Source: Planctomycetota bacterium (GTDB taxonomy: Bacteria > Planctomycetota > Phycisphaerae > UBA1845). Taken from it: 49,397 nucleotides of DNA. The stretch covers positions 1 to 49,397 of the forward strand of contig JAKQDH010000068.1 of assembly GCA_029558835.1 (NCBI GenBank), given 5' to 3'. The notes beneath the pieces were generated by a model. The model made no database searches. It saw nothing but the letters and a program-made list of their open reading frames with translations, and was not told the origin of the DNA. Every line of letters begins with the position of its first letter. The first letter of the stretch is position 1. Positions 40,642-49,132 of the stretch are shown in pieces. A program made the translations under genes and the position numbers.

Positions 40642-41529
40642 ATGCTTACGGACAACGTCCTTGATCTGATCGGCAATACCCCGCTGCTACGGCTGAACGG
40701 CGAGTGCATCTACGCCAAGGCCGAGTTCCTCAACCCCGGCGGGAGCATCAAGGACCGCGTCGCGCGGGGCATGATCGACGGCGCCGAGCGTGACGGCCGG
40801 TTGGAACCCGGGGCACTCATCGTCGAACCGACGTCCGGCAACACCGGCATCGGCCTCGCTCTGGTGGGGCGGTTGCGCGGTTATCGCGTCCGCATCGTGA
40901 TGCCGGCCGGCATGAGCGACGAACGCAAGAAGCTCATCCGGGCCTTGGGCGCCGAACTGGTCCTTACGCCGGACGCGGAAGGCATCGCCGGCGCCGTGGC
41001 CCGGGCCCGGCAGATCGCCGCCGCCGAACCCGAGGCCTTCATCCCCAACCAGTTCGAGAACGCCGACAACCCACGCGTCCATTACGAGGAAACCGCCCCC
41101 GAGCTCTGGCGCCAGATGACGGGGCAGGTGGACTGCCTGGTGGCCGGCGTCGGCAGCGGCGGCACCCTCCAGGGTGTCGGCACGTTCCTGAAAGAGCGTA
41201 AGCCGGGCGTGAAGATCATCGCGGTCGAGCCGAAGAACGTCTCCGCCCTGCTCGGGCATGAGCCCGGTCTGCACCAGATTCAGGGCATCGGGGACGGGTT
41301 CATCCCGGCCGTGCTGGACGTGGCGCTGGTCGATGATGTCATCGAGGTGACCGACGAAGACGCCATTCAGACGACGCGCGAATTGGGCGCCACGAAGGGC
41401 CTGCTGGTGGGCATCTCCTCCGGCGCCAACGTCTGGGCCGCCCGGCAACTGGCCCGCAAGATCAAGGGCAACATCGTCACCGTCCTGCCCGACCGCGCCG
41501 AGCGCTATTTCAGCACCGCGCTACTGTAG
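40642..41529 (+). CDS. cysK: Cysteine synthase (O-acetylserine sulfhydrylase) family protein
   Basis: PLP enzyme joining O-acetylserine and sulfide to cysteine. 295 residues, near family length. LTDNVLDLIGNTPLLRL is the typical opening. The PLP lysine is in NPGGSIKDRVARGMI. PTSGNTGIGLALV is the substrate loop, and GVGSGGTLQGVGTFLKE is the phosphate-binding loop. GISSGANVWAARQLA near the end holds the Ser that contacts the pyridine. The sequence does not separate CysK from CysM or from a cystathionine beta-synthase-like member. The ATG at 40642 begins the conserved region; AAGGGA is 12 bases upstream. No cysE is adjacent. Confidence 0.92.
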   Translation: MLTDNVLDLIGNTPLLRLNGECIYAKAEFLNPGGSIKDRVARGMIDGAERDGRLEPGALIVEPTSGNTGIGLALVGRLRGYRVRIVMPAGMSDERKKLIRALGAELVLTPDAEGIAGAVARARQIAAAEPEAFIPNQFENADNPRVHYEETAPELWRQMTGQVDCLVAGVGSGGTLQGVGTFLKERKPGVKIIAVEPKNVSALLGHEPGLHQIQGIGDGFIPAVLDVALVDDVIEVTDEDAIQTTRELGATKGLLVGISSGANVWAARQLARKIKGNIVTVLPDRAERYFSTALL

Positions 41530-41615
41530 AGGTCTCCGCTCCGCGGGTGCAGCGCGCGCGGCGCCGGTCGGAAGGTCCGGCGACCTCCGCCGAGGTACCG
41601 ATCCTCAGCAACGGC

Positions 41616-43094
41616 CTACCGCAGGAACACCAGGGTGATGAGCAGGAAGATCGGGACCAGGATGCCCACGCTGTACAGCATGTAACCAAAGAAGCTGGGC
41701 ATCTTGATGCCGCTCTGCTCGGCGATGCTCTTGACCATGAAGTTGGGCCCGTTGCCGATGTAGGTCATCGCGCCCATGAAGACGGCCCCGAGTGAGACGC
41801 CGACCAGCATCCGGGCCAGGATGCTCCCCCCGCCGATCAGCGACACCGTACCCGCGGCACCCTCCGGCGTCATGCTGGAAGCGGTCTCGAAGAACACCAC
41901 GTAGGTCGGCGCGTTGTCGAGGAAGCTGGACAGCGCCCCCGTCGCCCAGAAGAAGCGGGCCGGCGAGTTGAGGTACTGCCCCAGCGTTTTGCCGTTGGCT
42001 TGCAGAATCTCGATGGGCGCCTGCATGCAGATGAAGATGCCGATGAACAAGGCCGCCACTTCGAGGATCGCGTGATAGTTGAACTGGTTGGCGGCACGGG
42101 CCTTAGGCGGCGTGAACTTCAGCGACAGCGCCACCAGTCCCAGCATGATCAGCTCCCGCATATACGGGAACGGGCGGAACAGCCCGAAGAACTCCTTCTC
42201 CGGATCAATAGTCCCGACGCAGAACACCACGCCCAGCAGCCACACGAAGTTGAGCTTGCCCGTCAGACTCAGATGCGTAACCTGGGTCTCATCCCGCACC
42301 AAGTCCCGCTTCTCCTCCTTCCGATAAGCCATCGTGTCCCACAGGTAGTAGACCACCAGGACGATCCCGCACGCGACGGCCCACTCCACCCACAGGCTGA
42401 ACGTCCACAGGAACGGCACCCCGCGCAGGTAGCCCAGGAACAGCGGCGGGTCCCCGATGGGCAACAGGCAGCCGCCGATGTTGCTGACCAGGAAGATGAA
42501 GAAGATCACGGTATGCTTGACGTGCTTCCGCTCGGCGTTGGTCTGCAGCAGCGGGCGGATGAGCAGCATGCTCGCCCCGGTGGTGCCGATGAAGCTGGCG
42601 ATCACCGCCCCGACCGCCAGGAAGCCCGTGTTGGTCACCGGGTGGGCGGCCAGGTTCCCCCGCAGCGATATCCCACCGCTGATCACGTACAACGCGAACA
42701 GCAGCACGATGAACGGGATGTACTCCGCCAGCACCGCGTGTTCGAGCAGGGTGACGACCTTGCCGGCCCCGAAGGCCGCGTAGTAGTACAAGAGCGTGAT
42801 GGCCGCGAATGCCAGCGCCACCATCAGCCGGTTCTTGTTGCTCTCCCACCAGTGCGACGTGACGTGCACCAGCGGCAGGATGGCGATCGCCAGCAGAATC
42901 CCCGCGAAGGGAAGCACCGCCAGCATATGGGGGATGTGGTGTGCCCCCGCGGCGTGCCCTTCGGCGCCGTGCGCCGCCGCGGTGAAATGATGTTGCATCA
43001 GCAGGGCCAGCGCGATGACCCCGAGGGCTATCGCCAGCCACTCCACGGTACTTAGACGAGTGGGACGGTGCGCGTGCGCGTTGGGCATGGTCAT
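41616..43094 (-). CDS. Sodium:proton antiporter (NhaD-type, ion transporter superfamily)
   Basis: A 492-residue membrane protein with about 12 segments. After a polar His-rich start ([15 protein letters not shown]) the first helix is [17 protein letters not shown], then a His/Ala loop, then [20 protein letters not shown]. Family blocks are [79 protein letters not shown] (discontinuous motif with Pro-Ile-Gly-Asp-Pro), and [15 protein letters not shown] plus [29 protein letters not shown]. These match NhaD better than ArsB. Expected role: Na+ or Li+ extrusion and pH control. The start at 43094 is the best of two nearby ATGs; the ribosome site is weak. Confidence 0.92.
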   Translation of the reverse strand: MTMPNAHAHRPTRLSTVEWLAIALGVIALALLMQHHFTAAAHGAEGHAAGAHHIPHMLAVLPFAGILLAIAILPLVHVTSHWWESNKNRLMVALAFAAITLLYYYAAFGAGKVVTLLEHAVLAEYIPFIVLLFALYVISGGISLRGNLAAHPVTNTGFLAVGAVIASFIGTTGASMLLIRPLLQTNAERKHVKHTVIFFIFLVSNIGGCLLPIGDPPLFLGYLRGVPFLWTFSLWVEWAVACGIVLVVYYLWDTMAYRKEEKRDLVRDETQVTHLSLTGKLNFVWLLGVVFCVGTIDPEKEFFGLFRPFPYMRELIMLGLVALSLKFTPPKARAANQFNYHAILEVAALFIGIFICMQAPIEILQANGKTLGQYLNSPARFFWATGALSSFLDNAPTYVVFFETASSMTPEGAAGTVSLIGGGSILARMLVGVSLGAVFMGAMTYIGNGPNFMVKSIAEQSGIKMPSFFGYMLYSVGILVPIFLLITLVFLR

Positions 43095-43533
43095 GCTGGC
43101 TTCCACGCTGTCGGCTCCTGCTACGGGTATCGATGTCGGACGTGGCGCCCGCCCCACCCTCGGGACGGACGGCTCCGCGGCATGCGGACGCCCTGCCGGC
43201 CGCCAGCGTTGCGTTCCTTTCCCTGGCCTTCCAGAGTACCCCGCATCCGCCGCCAGCCGATGCTACGTTCGTATCGGCAGCGGCAGGGATGCACCTTGCC
43301 CCCGGACGGGCCCGCTGCCGCGTCCGGGAAAGAGCGGGCATCATGCCCGAAAACGCTTGCGGAATCCACACTGTACCGGGCGGCTTATCGGGAGTTGCGT
43401 CGTCGTGCTCAGACCCCCGGCGGGCCGCCTTACCAACGGCTCGGGCGCCATCGGGTGCCCCCCAACGCCCCGGATCGCCGCGCGGGTGTCCGCGTACCAC
43501 GCATGATCCTCGTGGATTCGGGCACGGATGGGC
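43095..43533. other. Gap with no recognised element
   Basis: 439 bases between the small helical protein and the antiporter, both on the minus strand. I see no gene, repeat or promoter I can support; the open frames are mixed low-complexity. Confidence 0.4.
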
Positions 43534-43806
43534 TCAAAGGAAGGAGCGTCGCGTCCGCCCCCGCAGGTGGCTGCGCCCGCGGGCCTGCCGGCCGGCCAGC
43601 TCGTACAGCCGCCGCAGCATGTCGGGAAAGGCCTGCTCGCCGAGTTGGTCGAGGACGGAGACGATTTCGTTATGGATGGCCTGCTGCTGATCGGCGGGAA
43701 GGTGGTGCGGCTGGTCGGCGTCGTCGAAGAGTGCCAACAACTTGGCAGCGAACCGATCCACGGCCCGTTCGCCCGGCCTGTTGAGGTGGCGTTCCTTGCT
43801 GCTCAT
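43534..43806 (-). CDS. Small helical protein of unknown function (90 aa)
   Basis: I do not recognise the family. From the ATG at 43806 the protein is soluble and mainly helical: RAVDRFAAKLLALFDDADQP, QQQAIHNEIVSVLDQLGEQA and FPDMLRRLYELAGRQARG, ending in an Arg-rich tail. There is no signal peptide and no Cys. The upstream in-frame extension (to 44007) has poorer composition. The regular amphipathic helices support a real gene, but no ribosome site is clear. It is next to the antiporter gene without an evident link. Confidence 0.5.
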   Translation of the reverse strand: MSSKERHLNRPGERAVDRFAAKLLALFDDADQPHHLPADQQQAIHNEIVSVLDQLGEQAFPDMLRRLYELAGRQARGRSHLRGRTRRSFL

Positions 43807-44339
43807 GGGACCATCCGCTTGCGACCATTCCCTGTCGAAGCATTCGTCCCCTTCTCCTTCTGCCGTCAAACTACCCGACGTCGCGGACCTCGCCAAGCGA
43901 AATCGCTGTTCTTCGCCCGGCAATTTCTGCGCTGCGACCGCAAGTGCGGCCGTCGTGAAGCGCCGCGCTTGCCGCGCTTGCCGAACTTCACGGTAAGAGT
44001 GCCGCACCGTGTCTCACTTGCGGGTCGAGCACAAGACGGACGCACGCGGCAGCGCGGCGCGTGCGCCCGCGCCGTAGATTGAACCGGCGCCGCGCGTCCG
44101 CACGACCGCAAGCGCTTGCCCGCGCGCCGTGCCACATCATGGCACGCAAAAAAATGCGCCGCAGACGCCGCGGACGTGGGTAAGCATCTGCTGTCTCGAC
44201 CCCTCTCCCTGTCAGGGAGAGGGGAAGGGGCGAGTGTAGAGGCACCGATGACGCGCGACCGGCGTACAAGTATGCTCACGCGCAACTGCCAACGTGGGAA
44301 AGCATGGCACCCGCGCGGGCTCCTGGCGGCAGATGTGGT
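43807..44339. other. Divergent gap with a CCCCTCTCCC palindrome
   Basis: 533 bases. A perfect hairpin lies at 44200-44224. An A-run in GCACGCAAAAAAATGCGCC (44142-44160) is AT-rich but not part of a recognisable terminator. No gene. Confidence 0.4.
44200..44224. repeat. CCCCTCTCCCT palindrome, copy 4
   Basis: Perfect 11-bp arms CCCCTCTCCCT and AGGGAGAGGGG around a GTC loop, the same class as the palindromes at 14677, 14959 and 15022. Confidence 0.85.
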
Positions 44340-44744
44340 ATGGCGCGAGTCGCCTTCGCTTCGGACGACGGAACGGCCATCGCCGCGCATACGGGGCGTT
44401 GTGCCTGCTTCGTGATCTACAACGTCGCGGACGGCCAGGCACCTCGCGTGGAAAGCCGGGCCAACACGTTCACGACGCACGCCCAGGAGGGTTGCGCCGG
44501 ACCGCACGCGCCCGGTCCGCCGGCCGGACACCACTCGCATGCGTCGCTGTTGGACGCCTTGGCCGATTGTCAGGTGCTGGTGACGCGCGGCTTGGGCCCG
44601 CGCCTGCTGGCCGACCTCGGCGCGCGGGGTATTGACGTTTGCGTCTGCAACGCGGACGGCGTCGAGGATGCCGCCCGCCTGTTCGCGGCCGGGCAACTCC
44701 GCCGCGCCCGACCCACAGACGCCTGCGGCCGGTCGCACCGGTAG
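44340..44744 (+). CDS. NifX/NifB-type iron-molybdenum cofactor-binding domain protein
   Basis: A 134-residue protein of the dinitrogenase FeMo-cofactor biosynthesis family (PF02579). It starts RVAFASDDGTAIAAHTGRCACFVIYNV, the usual strand with the conserved Asp-Gly and His-x-Gly-x-Cys. The middle is Cys/His-rich (CAGPHAPGPPAGHHSHASLL). The rest is LADCQVLVTRGLGPRLLADLGARGIDVCVCNADGVEDAARLFAAGQL. No nif genes are nearby, so it is one of the many non-nitrogenase members, which may bind metal clusters or serve other metalloenzymes. The ATG at 44340 starts the conserved strand; the ribosome site is weak. Convergent with folD. Confidence 0.85.
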   Translation: MARVAFASDDGTAIAAHTGRCACFVIYNVADGQAPRVESRANTFTTHAQEGCAGPHAPGPPAGHHSHASLLDALADCQVLVTRGLGPRLLADLGARGIDVCVCNADGVEDAARLFAAGQLRRARPTDACGRSHR

Positions 44745-44839
44745 ACGTGCCCCCTTCCGCAACGCGCTGACCTCCATGCCGTCAATGGGGCGTCGCTCGC
44801 GCGGATGGCCGCCGTGACATGCTACCCGCTCCGGGTCGG

Positions 44840-45745
44840 TCAGAGTCCGACGCGGCGGCGCGCGGTAAGCTGCTGGCGGGCGGCCTCGGCCGTCGCGCGG
44901 AGCAGGATGGCCACCGTCACCGGGCCCACGCCGCCGGGCACCGGTGTGATCGCCTCCGCCACTCGACACACTTCGTCGAAGGCCACGTCGCCGACAACCT
45001 GGCGCTCGCCGCGGTCGTTGACGATCCGGTTGATGCCGACGTCGATCACGACCGCGCCGGCCCGGACGTGGTCCGCGTGAATGAGGTTCGGCTTGCCGAC
45101 GGCCACCACCAGCAGCTCGGCTTGGCGAGTGTGCAGCCCAAGGTCGCGGGTCGCAATGTGACAACTTGTGACCGTTGCTCCGGCGTGCACGAGGAACAGT
45201 GACGTCGGCCGGCCTGCGACCTCGCCTTGCCCGACAATCACCGCTTCCAACCCCGGCACCGTGCAGCCGGCTTCCTTCACCAGCTCCATGACGGCCCGTG
45301 CCGTGCAGGGCGCGATGATCGGGCTGTCGTAGAAGAGCAACCCGATGTTGGCGGGGTTGACACCCTCGACGTCCTTGTAGGGGTCGATGCAGTACTGCAG
45401 GGCCGGGGTGTCGATCCCCGCCGGCAGGGGCAGCAGCAGCAGGATGCCGGTGACCGACTCATCCGCGTTGAGTTGGCGGATCCTCGCGCTGATCTGCGGC
45501 TCGCGGGCGGCCGGGTCCAGCACGTGGAGGTGGTACTCGATGCCCACCTCCTGACAGTGCCGCTCCTGTGAGCGGGCGTAGATTTCCCCCGCGACCGGGT
45601 CGCCCACCATCACCGCGTGCAGGTTCACGCGCACGCCGTCGCGGGCAAGGGCCGCCACCTGCTGGGCCGCCTCCGCCTTGATCCGCCGAGCCACGGCCTG
45701 CCCGTCGATGACGCGCGCACCCGTGGAAGACGCAGCGCGTGACAT
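44840..45745 (-). CDS. folD: FolD-family methylene-tetrahydrofolate dehydrogenase, cyclohydrolase residues replaced
   Basis: The family normally oxidises methylene-tetrahydrofolate and hydrolyses the methenyl product. 301 residues, near family length. Blocks present are VMVGDPVAGEIYARSQERHCQEVG, GILLLLPLPAGIDTPALQ, DPYKDVEGVNPANIGLL, PCTARAVMELV, AVIVGQGEVAGRPTSLFL (the cofactor loop, less canonical than usual), CHIATRDL and DVGINRI, ending PVPGGVGPVTVAILL. The Tyr at 56 is kept. The Lys four residues on, essential for cyclohydrolase activity, is Gln 60; the Gln before LPLP is Leu 104; and KDVDG reads KDVEG. So a monofunctional dehydrogenase, as in yeast MTD1, or altered function is likely. 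The ATG at 45745 has AAGGAG 7 bases upstream. Confidence 0.9.
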   Translation of the reverse strand: MSRAASSTGARVIDGQAVARRIKAEAAQQVAALARDGVRVNLHAVMVGDPVAGEIYARSQERHCQEVGIEYHLHVLDPAAREPQISARIRQLNADESVTGILLLLPLPAGIDTPALQYCIDPYKDVEGVNPANIGLLFYDSPIIAPCTARAVMELVKEAGCTVPGLEAVIVGQGEVAGRPTSLFLVHAGATVTSCHIATRDLGLHTRQAELLVVAVGKPNLIHADHVRAGAVVIDVGINRIVNDRGERQVVGDVAFDEVCRVAEAITPVPGGVGPVTVAILLRATAEAARQQLTARRRVGL

Positions 45746-45846
45746 GTTCACTCCTTCCTGCCGCGGTGTATGACGCCCGGCCTGGGACGCACCCGTCGGC
45801 GCGGCGCCCGCCCGTGGGCGGCAGGCACCTGACCTGGCCTGGTCGT

Positions 45847-47412
45847 TCACACCCCGCTCGACGCCGGCCTCAGCAATACGGGCTCAAACCAGATACAGTA
45901 CCCGGTCAACGCCACGATGCCGACCCCGGCCGCCACCAGCAGCACGAGCTGAAGCCGCCGGACCACGCGATCGAACCGGCACGCCCTGGCGGGATCGCCG
46001 GCCAAGCTGGTCAGGAACCGCACCCGGCTGGCGATCGACGAATGCCGCCAACTTCGCTCCCCGCGCGGGATGCCGTTCAGGATCGCCACCCGCTCCAACG
46101 CCGAGACGAAGACGGCCGCCCCGGTCGCGCAGACGCGGGCATGGGCGTTGGTGGCGCTGCCCACGCCGTGCTCGCGGGCATTGTCGTCAGCCGCGCGGCC
46201 GGGGCCGTGCACACTGCATGGCGTCCGACATCCGCTCGGCTCGGGAGTCGCGCAGGCCGCTCCGAACACGTCCGCTTGCCGCTCGAAGCGCCGTGACACC
46301 CAGCCGAAACCCAGCCCCCACACGGCCAGGGTCAGGACCAGTCCACACCCCTGGATGACGAGGAGGTCGGTCTCGCCGAGCTGCCCTCCGCGGGCTCCCC
46401 AGCGCAGCAGGAGTTCCATAGCGGCCGCCACCACCAGCCAGCCGACGAAGGCAAAGACGAGAAACAGCGGAATGTGCCGGTACCGCACATGGCCCGCCTC
46501 ATGCCCGAAGACAGCCGCAATCTGGGAGGAGTCCATCCGGCTGAGGAGCCCGTCGGACAGCAGAACGTACCGAACCGGGGCCCACATGCCCATGACGGCC
46601 GCGTTGACCATCATGCCGTCGCTCTTCCACACCAGGATGTCGCGGCAGCGCATGCCGATCTTCCGGCAAAGTCCTTCGAGTTCGCGACGCAGTGCCCCCT
46701 GGGGCAGCGGTTCCGTCGCCCAGATCCGCACCAGCAGCACCGGGGCGGCAAAGAAAACGCCGAGAGCCCCGACACCAAGGACGGCGTCGGGCATCCACAC
46801 CCAGCCGCCCGCCCAACGCGTCAGTAGCCCGCTGTAGCCGTCGGTCAGGTTGGCAATGAACAGGATGAGCGTCAGAGGGATAACGAAAACCAGGAGCTGG
46901 TTTCGCAGAAAGCCCTCGAGGTAGCGTCCGAGCCGCCAGGGCGCGGGTGCGTCAGCGACTGAGCCCGTGTCGGGGTCGAAAGTGGCCGCCCGCAGCGCGC
47001 GTTCAAACGGAAACGCCACCAGCCACAGCAGCACGAGGCCCGCCAGGAACGGCGTCAGCACTGCAAGATCACCCAGAGTACGCAGTGCCGGCGACTGGAT
47101 GGCAAACCAGTTCGGCCACGGGGTGCAGAAGAGGCTCACGCCAAACCCAAGCATCAACGCGCTCCGCAGCAGGAGCGTCATGCGGTGATGGAAGAGCTGA
47201 GCCGCAGCCGGTCCTGCGGCTGTCGCGCTGAGCCGTACCATTGCCCGGCGTCCCGCCCACCAACCTCCAAGACAGCAGGCGGGGATCGGTCCCAGCGCCA
47301 CGAGCAGCGTCCACGCCACATCGTTGGCGGAGACCATGTACCAAGCGACCCTCTGGTCCGACCGCCAGAACAACAGCCCGTACGCAATGATGATGAATAT
47401 GTAAATATGCAT
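45847..47412 (-). CDS. Integral-membrane M48-family metallopeptidase
   Basis: A 521-residue membrane protein with a zinc peptidase domain. Membrane segments are MHIYIFIIIAYGLLFW, VAWTLLVALGPIPACCLGGWW, LLLRSALMLGFGVSLFC, AVLTPFLAGLVLLWLVAFP, LLVFVIPLTLILFIANL and VLGVGALGVFFAAPVLLV. The peptidase follows: VNAAVMGMWAPVRYVLLSDGLLSRM, then FGHEAGHVRYRHIPLFLV with HEAGH as the zinc site, and WVSRRFERQADVFGAACA with the third ligand Glu. The C-terminal loop is Cys-rich. HtpX- and CAAX-protease-like relatives handle membrane protein quality. I chose the ATG at 47412, starting the first helix; upstream ATGs (47493, 47526) are possible, and none has a good ribosome site. Divergent from the coiled-coil gene. 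Confidence 0.88.
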   Translation of the reverse strand: MHIYIFIIIAYGLLFWRSDQRVAWYMVSANDVAWTLLVALGPIPACCLGGWWAGRRAMVRLSATAAGPAAAQLFHHRMTLLLRSALMLGFGVSLFCTPWPNWFAIQSPALRTLGDLAVLTPFLAGLVLLWLVAFPFERALRAATFDPDTGSVADAPAPWRLGRYLEGFLRNQLLVFVIPLTLILFIANLTDGYSGLLTRWAGGWVWMPDAVLGVGALGVFFAAPVLLVRIWATEPLPQGALRRELEGLCRKIGMRCRDILVWKSDGMMVNAAVMGMWAPVRYVLLSDGLLSRMDSSQIAAVFGHEAGHVRYRHIPLFLVFAFVGWLVVAAAMELLLRWGARGGQLGETDLLVIQGCGLVLTLAVWGLGFGWVSRRFERQADVFGAACATPEPSGCRTPCSVHGPGRAADDNAREHGVGSATNAHARVCATGAAVFVSALERVAILNGIPRGERSWRHSSIASRVRFLTSLAGDPARACRFDRVVRRLQLVLLVAAGVGIVALTGYCIWFEPVLLRPASSGV

Positions 47413-47685
47413 TAAATCGTGCAGTAGCAGTTTTCCGTGTTGCGAGTGCAACCTGGGGATGCGGATAGCGGTATTGACGAATATCGGTACCATGAACCTA
47501 ATTCGGGCGGTGTGGACAGGTTCCATGTACCCGGGTGCGGGCGGCCGCGGCGGGTCGTGTCGGGGGACGTCGGCGAAACAAACCGGAATGCCATACGTTA
47601 CGCTCGATAAGGTCGCGGCAGGCGCTGCGTCGTGCCTGCTCCGGCGGCGCGCGACAGGCGATGCTTTTACCAGGAGTGTGCGGCT

Positions 47686-48696
47686 ATGAGAAGCGGTGGA
47701 TGGGTCTGGTGGGTGTTGGGAATGGTCGTCGTTCTGACGTGGGGGAGCGACGGGGCCTGGGCCCAGGCTGCTGCGGGCCAGACGCCGCCTGCGGCGGCCA
47801 CGGGGGACGAGCCTGCGCCCGCCGAGGAACCGAAGGCGGCCCCGGAGGGTGAGGAGCCGGGTCAGGACCGCGCGCCGGGGGGGCGTGCCCGGCAACGGCA
47901 GCAACAGCGGGACGCGGCTCAGGAACTGCGGGACACGATCGAGCAACTCAAGGAGTTGCGGTCGGCCATGCAGGAGGAGCTGGAGCTGAGCAGGGAGCAG
48001 GTACAGACCATCAACGAGATGTTCGAGGAGCATTTCGAGAAGCTCGAAGAGGCGAAGGGGAACCTCCAGCAGAGCGAGAAGGAGCGGGCGGCCCTGCAGC
48101 AGGAGCTCGCGGAGCTCCGCGAGCAGATGCGGGAAGCGCGCGAAGCCGGCGATCGCGCCAAGATGGAGGAGCTCCAGGCAAAGATGCGCGAGGTGTGGCA
48201 GCGCGGCGCCCAGGGTTTCCGCCAGGCGACGGCCGAGTTCATCGAGAATCTGCGGGGCACGCTCGAGCGGGACCAGATCGAGGGTTTCATGCAGATCGTG
48301 CAGCGCCTGCACCTGGGCATGGAGCCGCGCGAGGGGCGCGAGAGACTCCAGCTTCTCTGGCGGACCGTGCTGGCGCCGGACTTCGGGCTTTCGGAGGAGC
48401 AGTCGGAGAAGATTCGCGACGTGATGCGCGAGGCACGCCGGTCGGCGCGACCGGACGAAGGGGAGAGGCCCGACCTCGACCGCCTGTACGAAGACATGAA
48501 GAAGCGCATCATGGAGCAGCTTACCGATGAACAGCGCGCCCGCCTGGAGGAGACGCTCAAGCGCGAGCAGGAGCGGATGAACCGGGAGGGTGACGAACGG
48601 GGACGGCGCGTCCGCGAGCGGCGACCGGCGCCGACGCAGCCGGCACCCGCCCCTGAACATGAGGACGAAGAGGAACCCGACGAGGAGCACGAATAG
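47686..48696 (+). CDS. Exported coiled-coil protein, Spy/LTXXQ-like
   Basis: A 336-residue exported protein. MRSGGWVWWVLGMVVVLTWGSDGAWA is the signal peptide. Residues 28-65 are an Ala/Pro/Glu linker. From residue 70 to 185 there is a long coiled coil rich in Glu, Gln and Arg (QQRDAAQELRDTIEQLKELR and on to LAELREQMREAREAGDRAKMEEL). Residues 190-290 contain pairs of helices with the LTxEQ-like pattern (FGLSEEQSEKIRDVMREAR and QLTDEQRARLEETLKREQ), which recall Spy/CpxP family ends. The tail is acidic (EHEDEEEPDEEHE). Possibly a periplasmic chaperone or structural protein; no partner is shown. The ATG at 47686 has AGGAG 9 bases upstream. A strong terminator lies downstream. Confidence 0.8.
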   Translation: MRSGGWVWWVLGMVVVLTWGSDGAWAQAAAGQTPPAAATGDEPAPAEEPKAAPEGEEPGQDRAPGGRARQRQQQRDAAQELRDTIEQLKELRSAMQEELELSREQVQTINEMFEEHFEKLEEAKGNLQQSEKERAALQQELAELREQMREAREAGDRAKMEELQAKMREVWQRGAQGFRQATAEFIENLRGTLERDQIEGFMQIVQRLHLGMEPREGRERLQLLWRTVLAPDFGLSEEQSEKIRDVMREARRSARPDEGERPDLDRLYEDMKKRIMEQLTDEQRARLEETLKREQERMNREGDERGRRVRERRPAPTQPAPAPEHEDEEEPDEEHE

Positions 48697-49132
48697 GCCG
48701 GGTCCGGGACACGGGGCGCCCGGACGTCCCGTGCAGTGCCGCCCCTGCGGCTCATGGAAAGCGGAGCCAACGCCGGCGCAAGGGCGCGGGCTGGGTTCCG
48801 CCCGGCGGGGAAGGGCTGCCGGCTGCGCGGCTTGCCCAAGCCCGAAGGACAGCACACGGGGCGCCCTGTCCGCCCCCACGACACGTGGGGCGCGGGCAGG
48901 GCTCTCTTTTTTTCGCGGGGACGCACCGGCAGGCGAGGCACGCTCAGTGACGGTGCGCGCGCTGCACGTCACCGGGCGAGTTTGAGGAACTTGCTCCGGC
49001 TGACAACAACCCGTTCGGGTGAAAGCGACGCCACAGGCAACCGTAAGCGCCGCGGCCAAAGGAGAGGCCTTGTCAAACGAGGGTGCGCGTTCCGGATATT
49101 TTTGCCACCTTCTTCCGGTAACTCCCGCCGCG
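48697..49132. other. Intergenic region holding a terminator
   Basis: 436 bases between the convergent coiled-coil gene and the partial hydrolase gene. Apart from the terminator at 48863-48913 nothing was recognised. Confidence 0.5.
48863..48913 (+). terminator. Rho-independent terminator of the coiled-coil gene
   Basis: GCCCTGTCCGCCCCCACG pairs with CGTGGGGCGCGGGCAGGGC around ACA, an about 17-bp stem with a few bulges, followed by CTCT and a run of seven T (48907-48913). On the plus strand it ends the transcript of the gene that stops at 48696. Confidence 0.85.

Noticed and set aside
44142..44160. A-run flanked by GCACGC/GCGCC as a minus-strand terminator
   Set aside because: The potential stem is too short and the T-run would sit in the loop; it is also separated from folD by the NifX-like gene.
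47413..49059. Long N-terminal extension of the membrane M48 gene
   Set aside because: It lies antisense to the coiled-coil gene and consists of Leu/Arg/Pro-rich shadow sequence; the first membrane helix begins at 47412.
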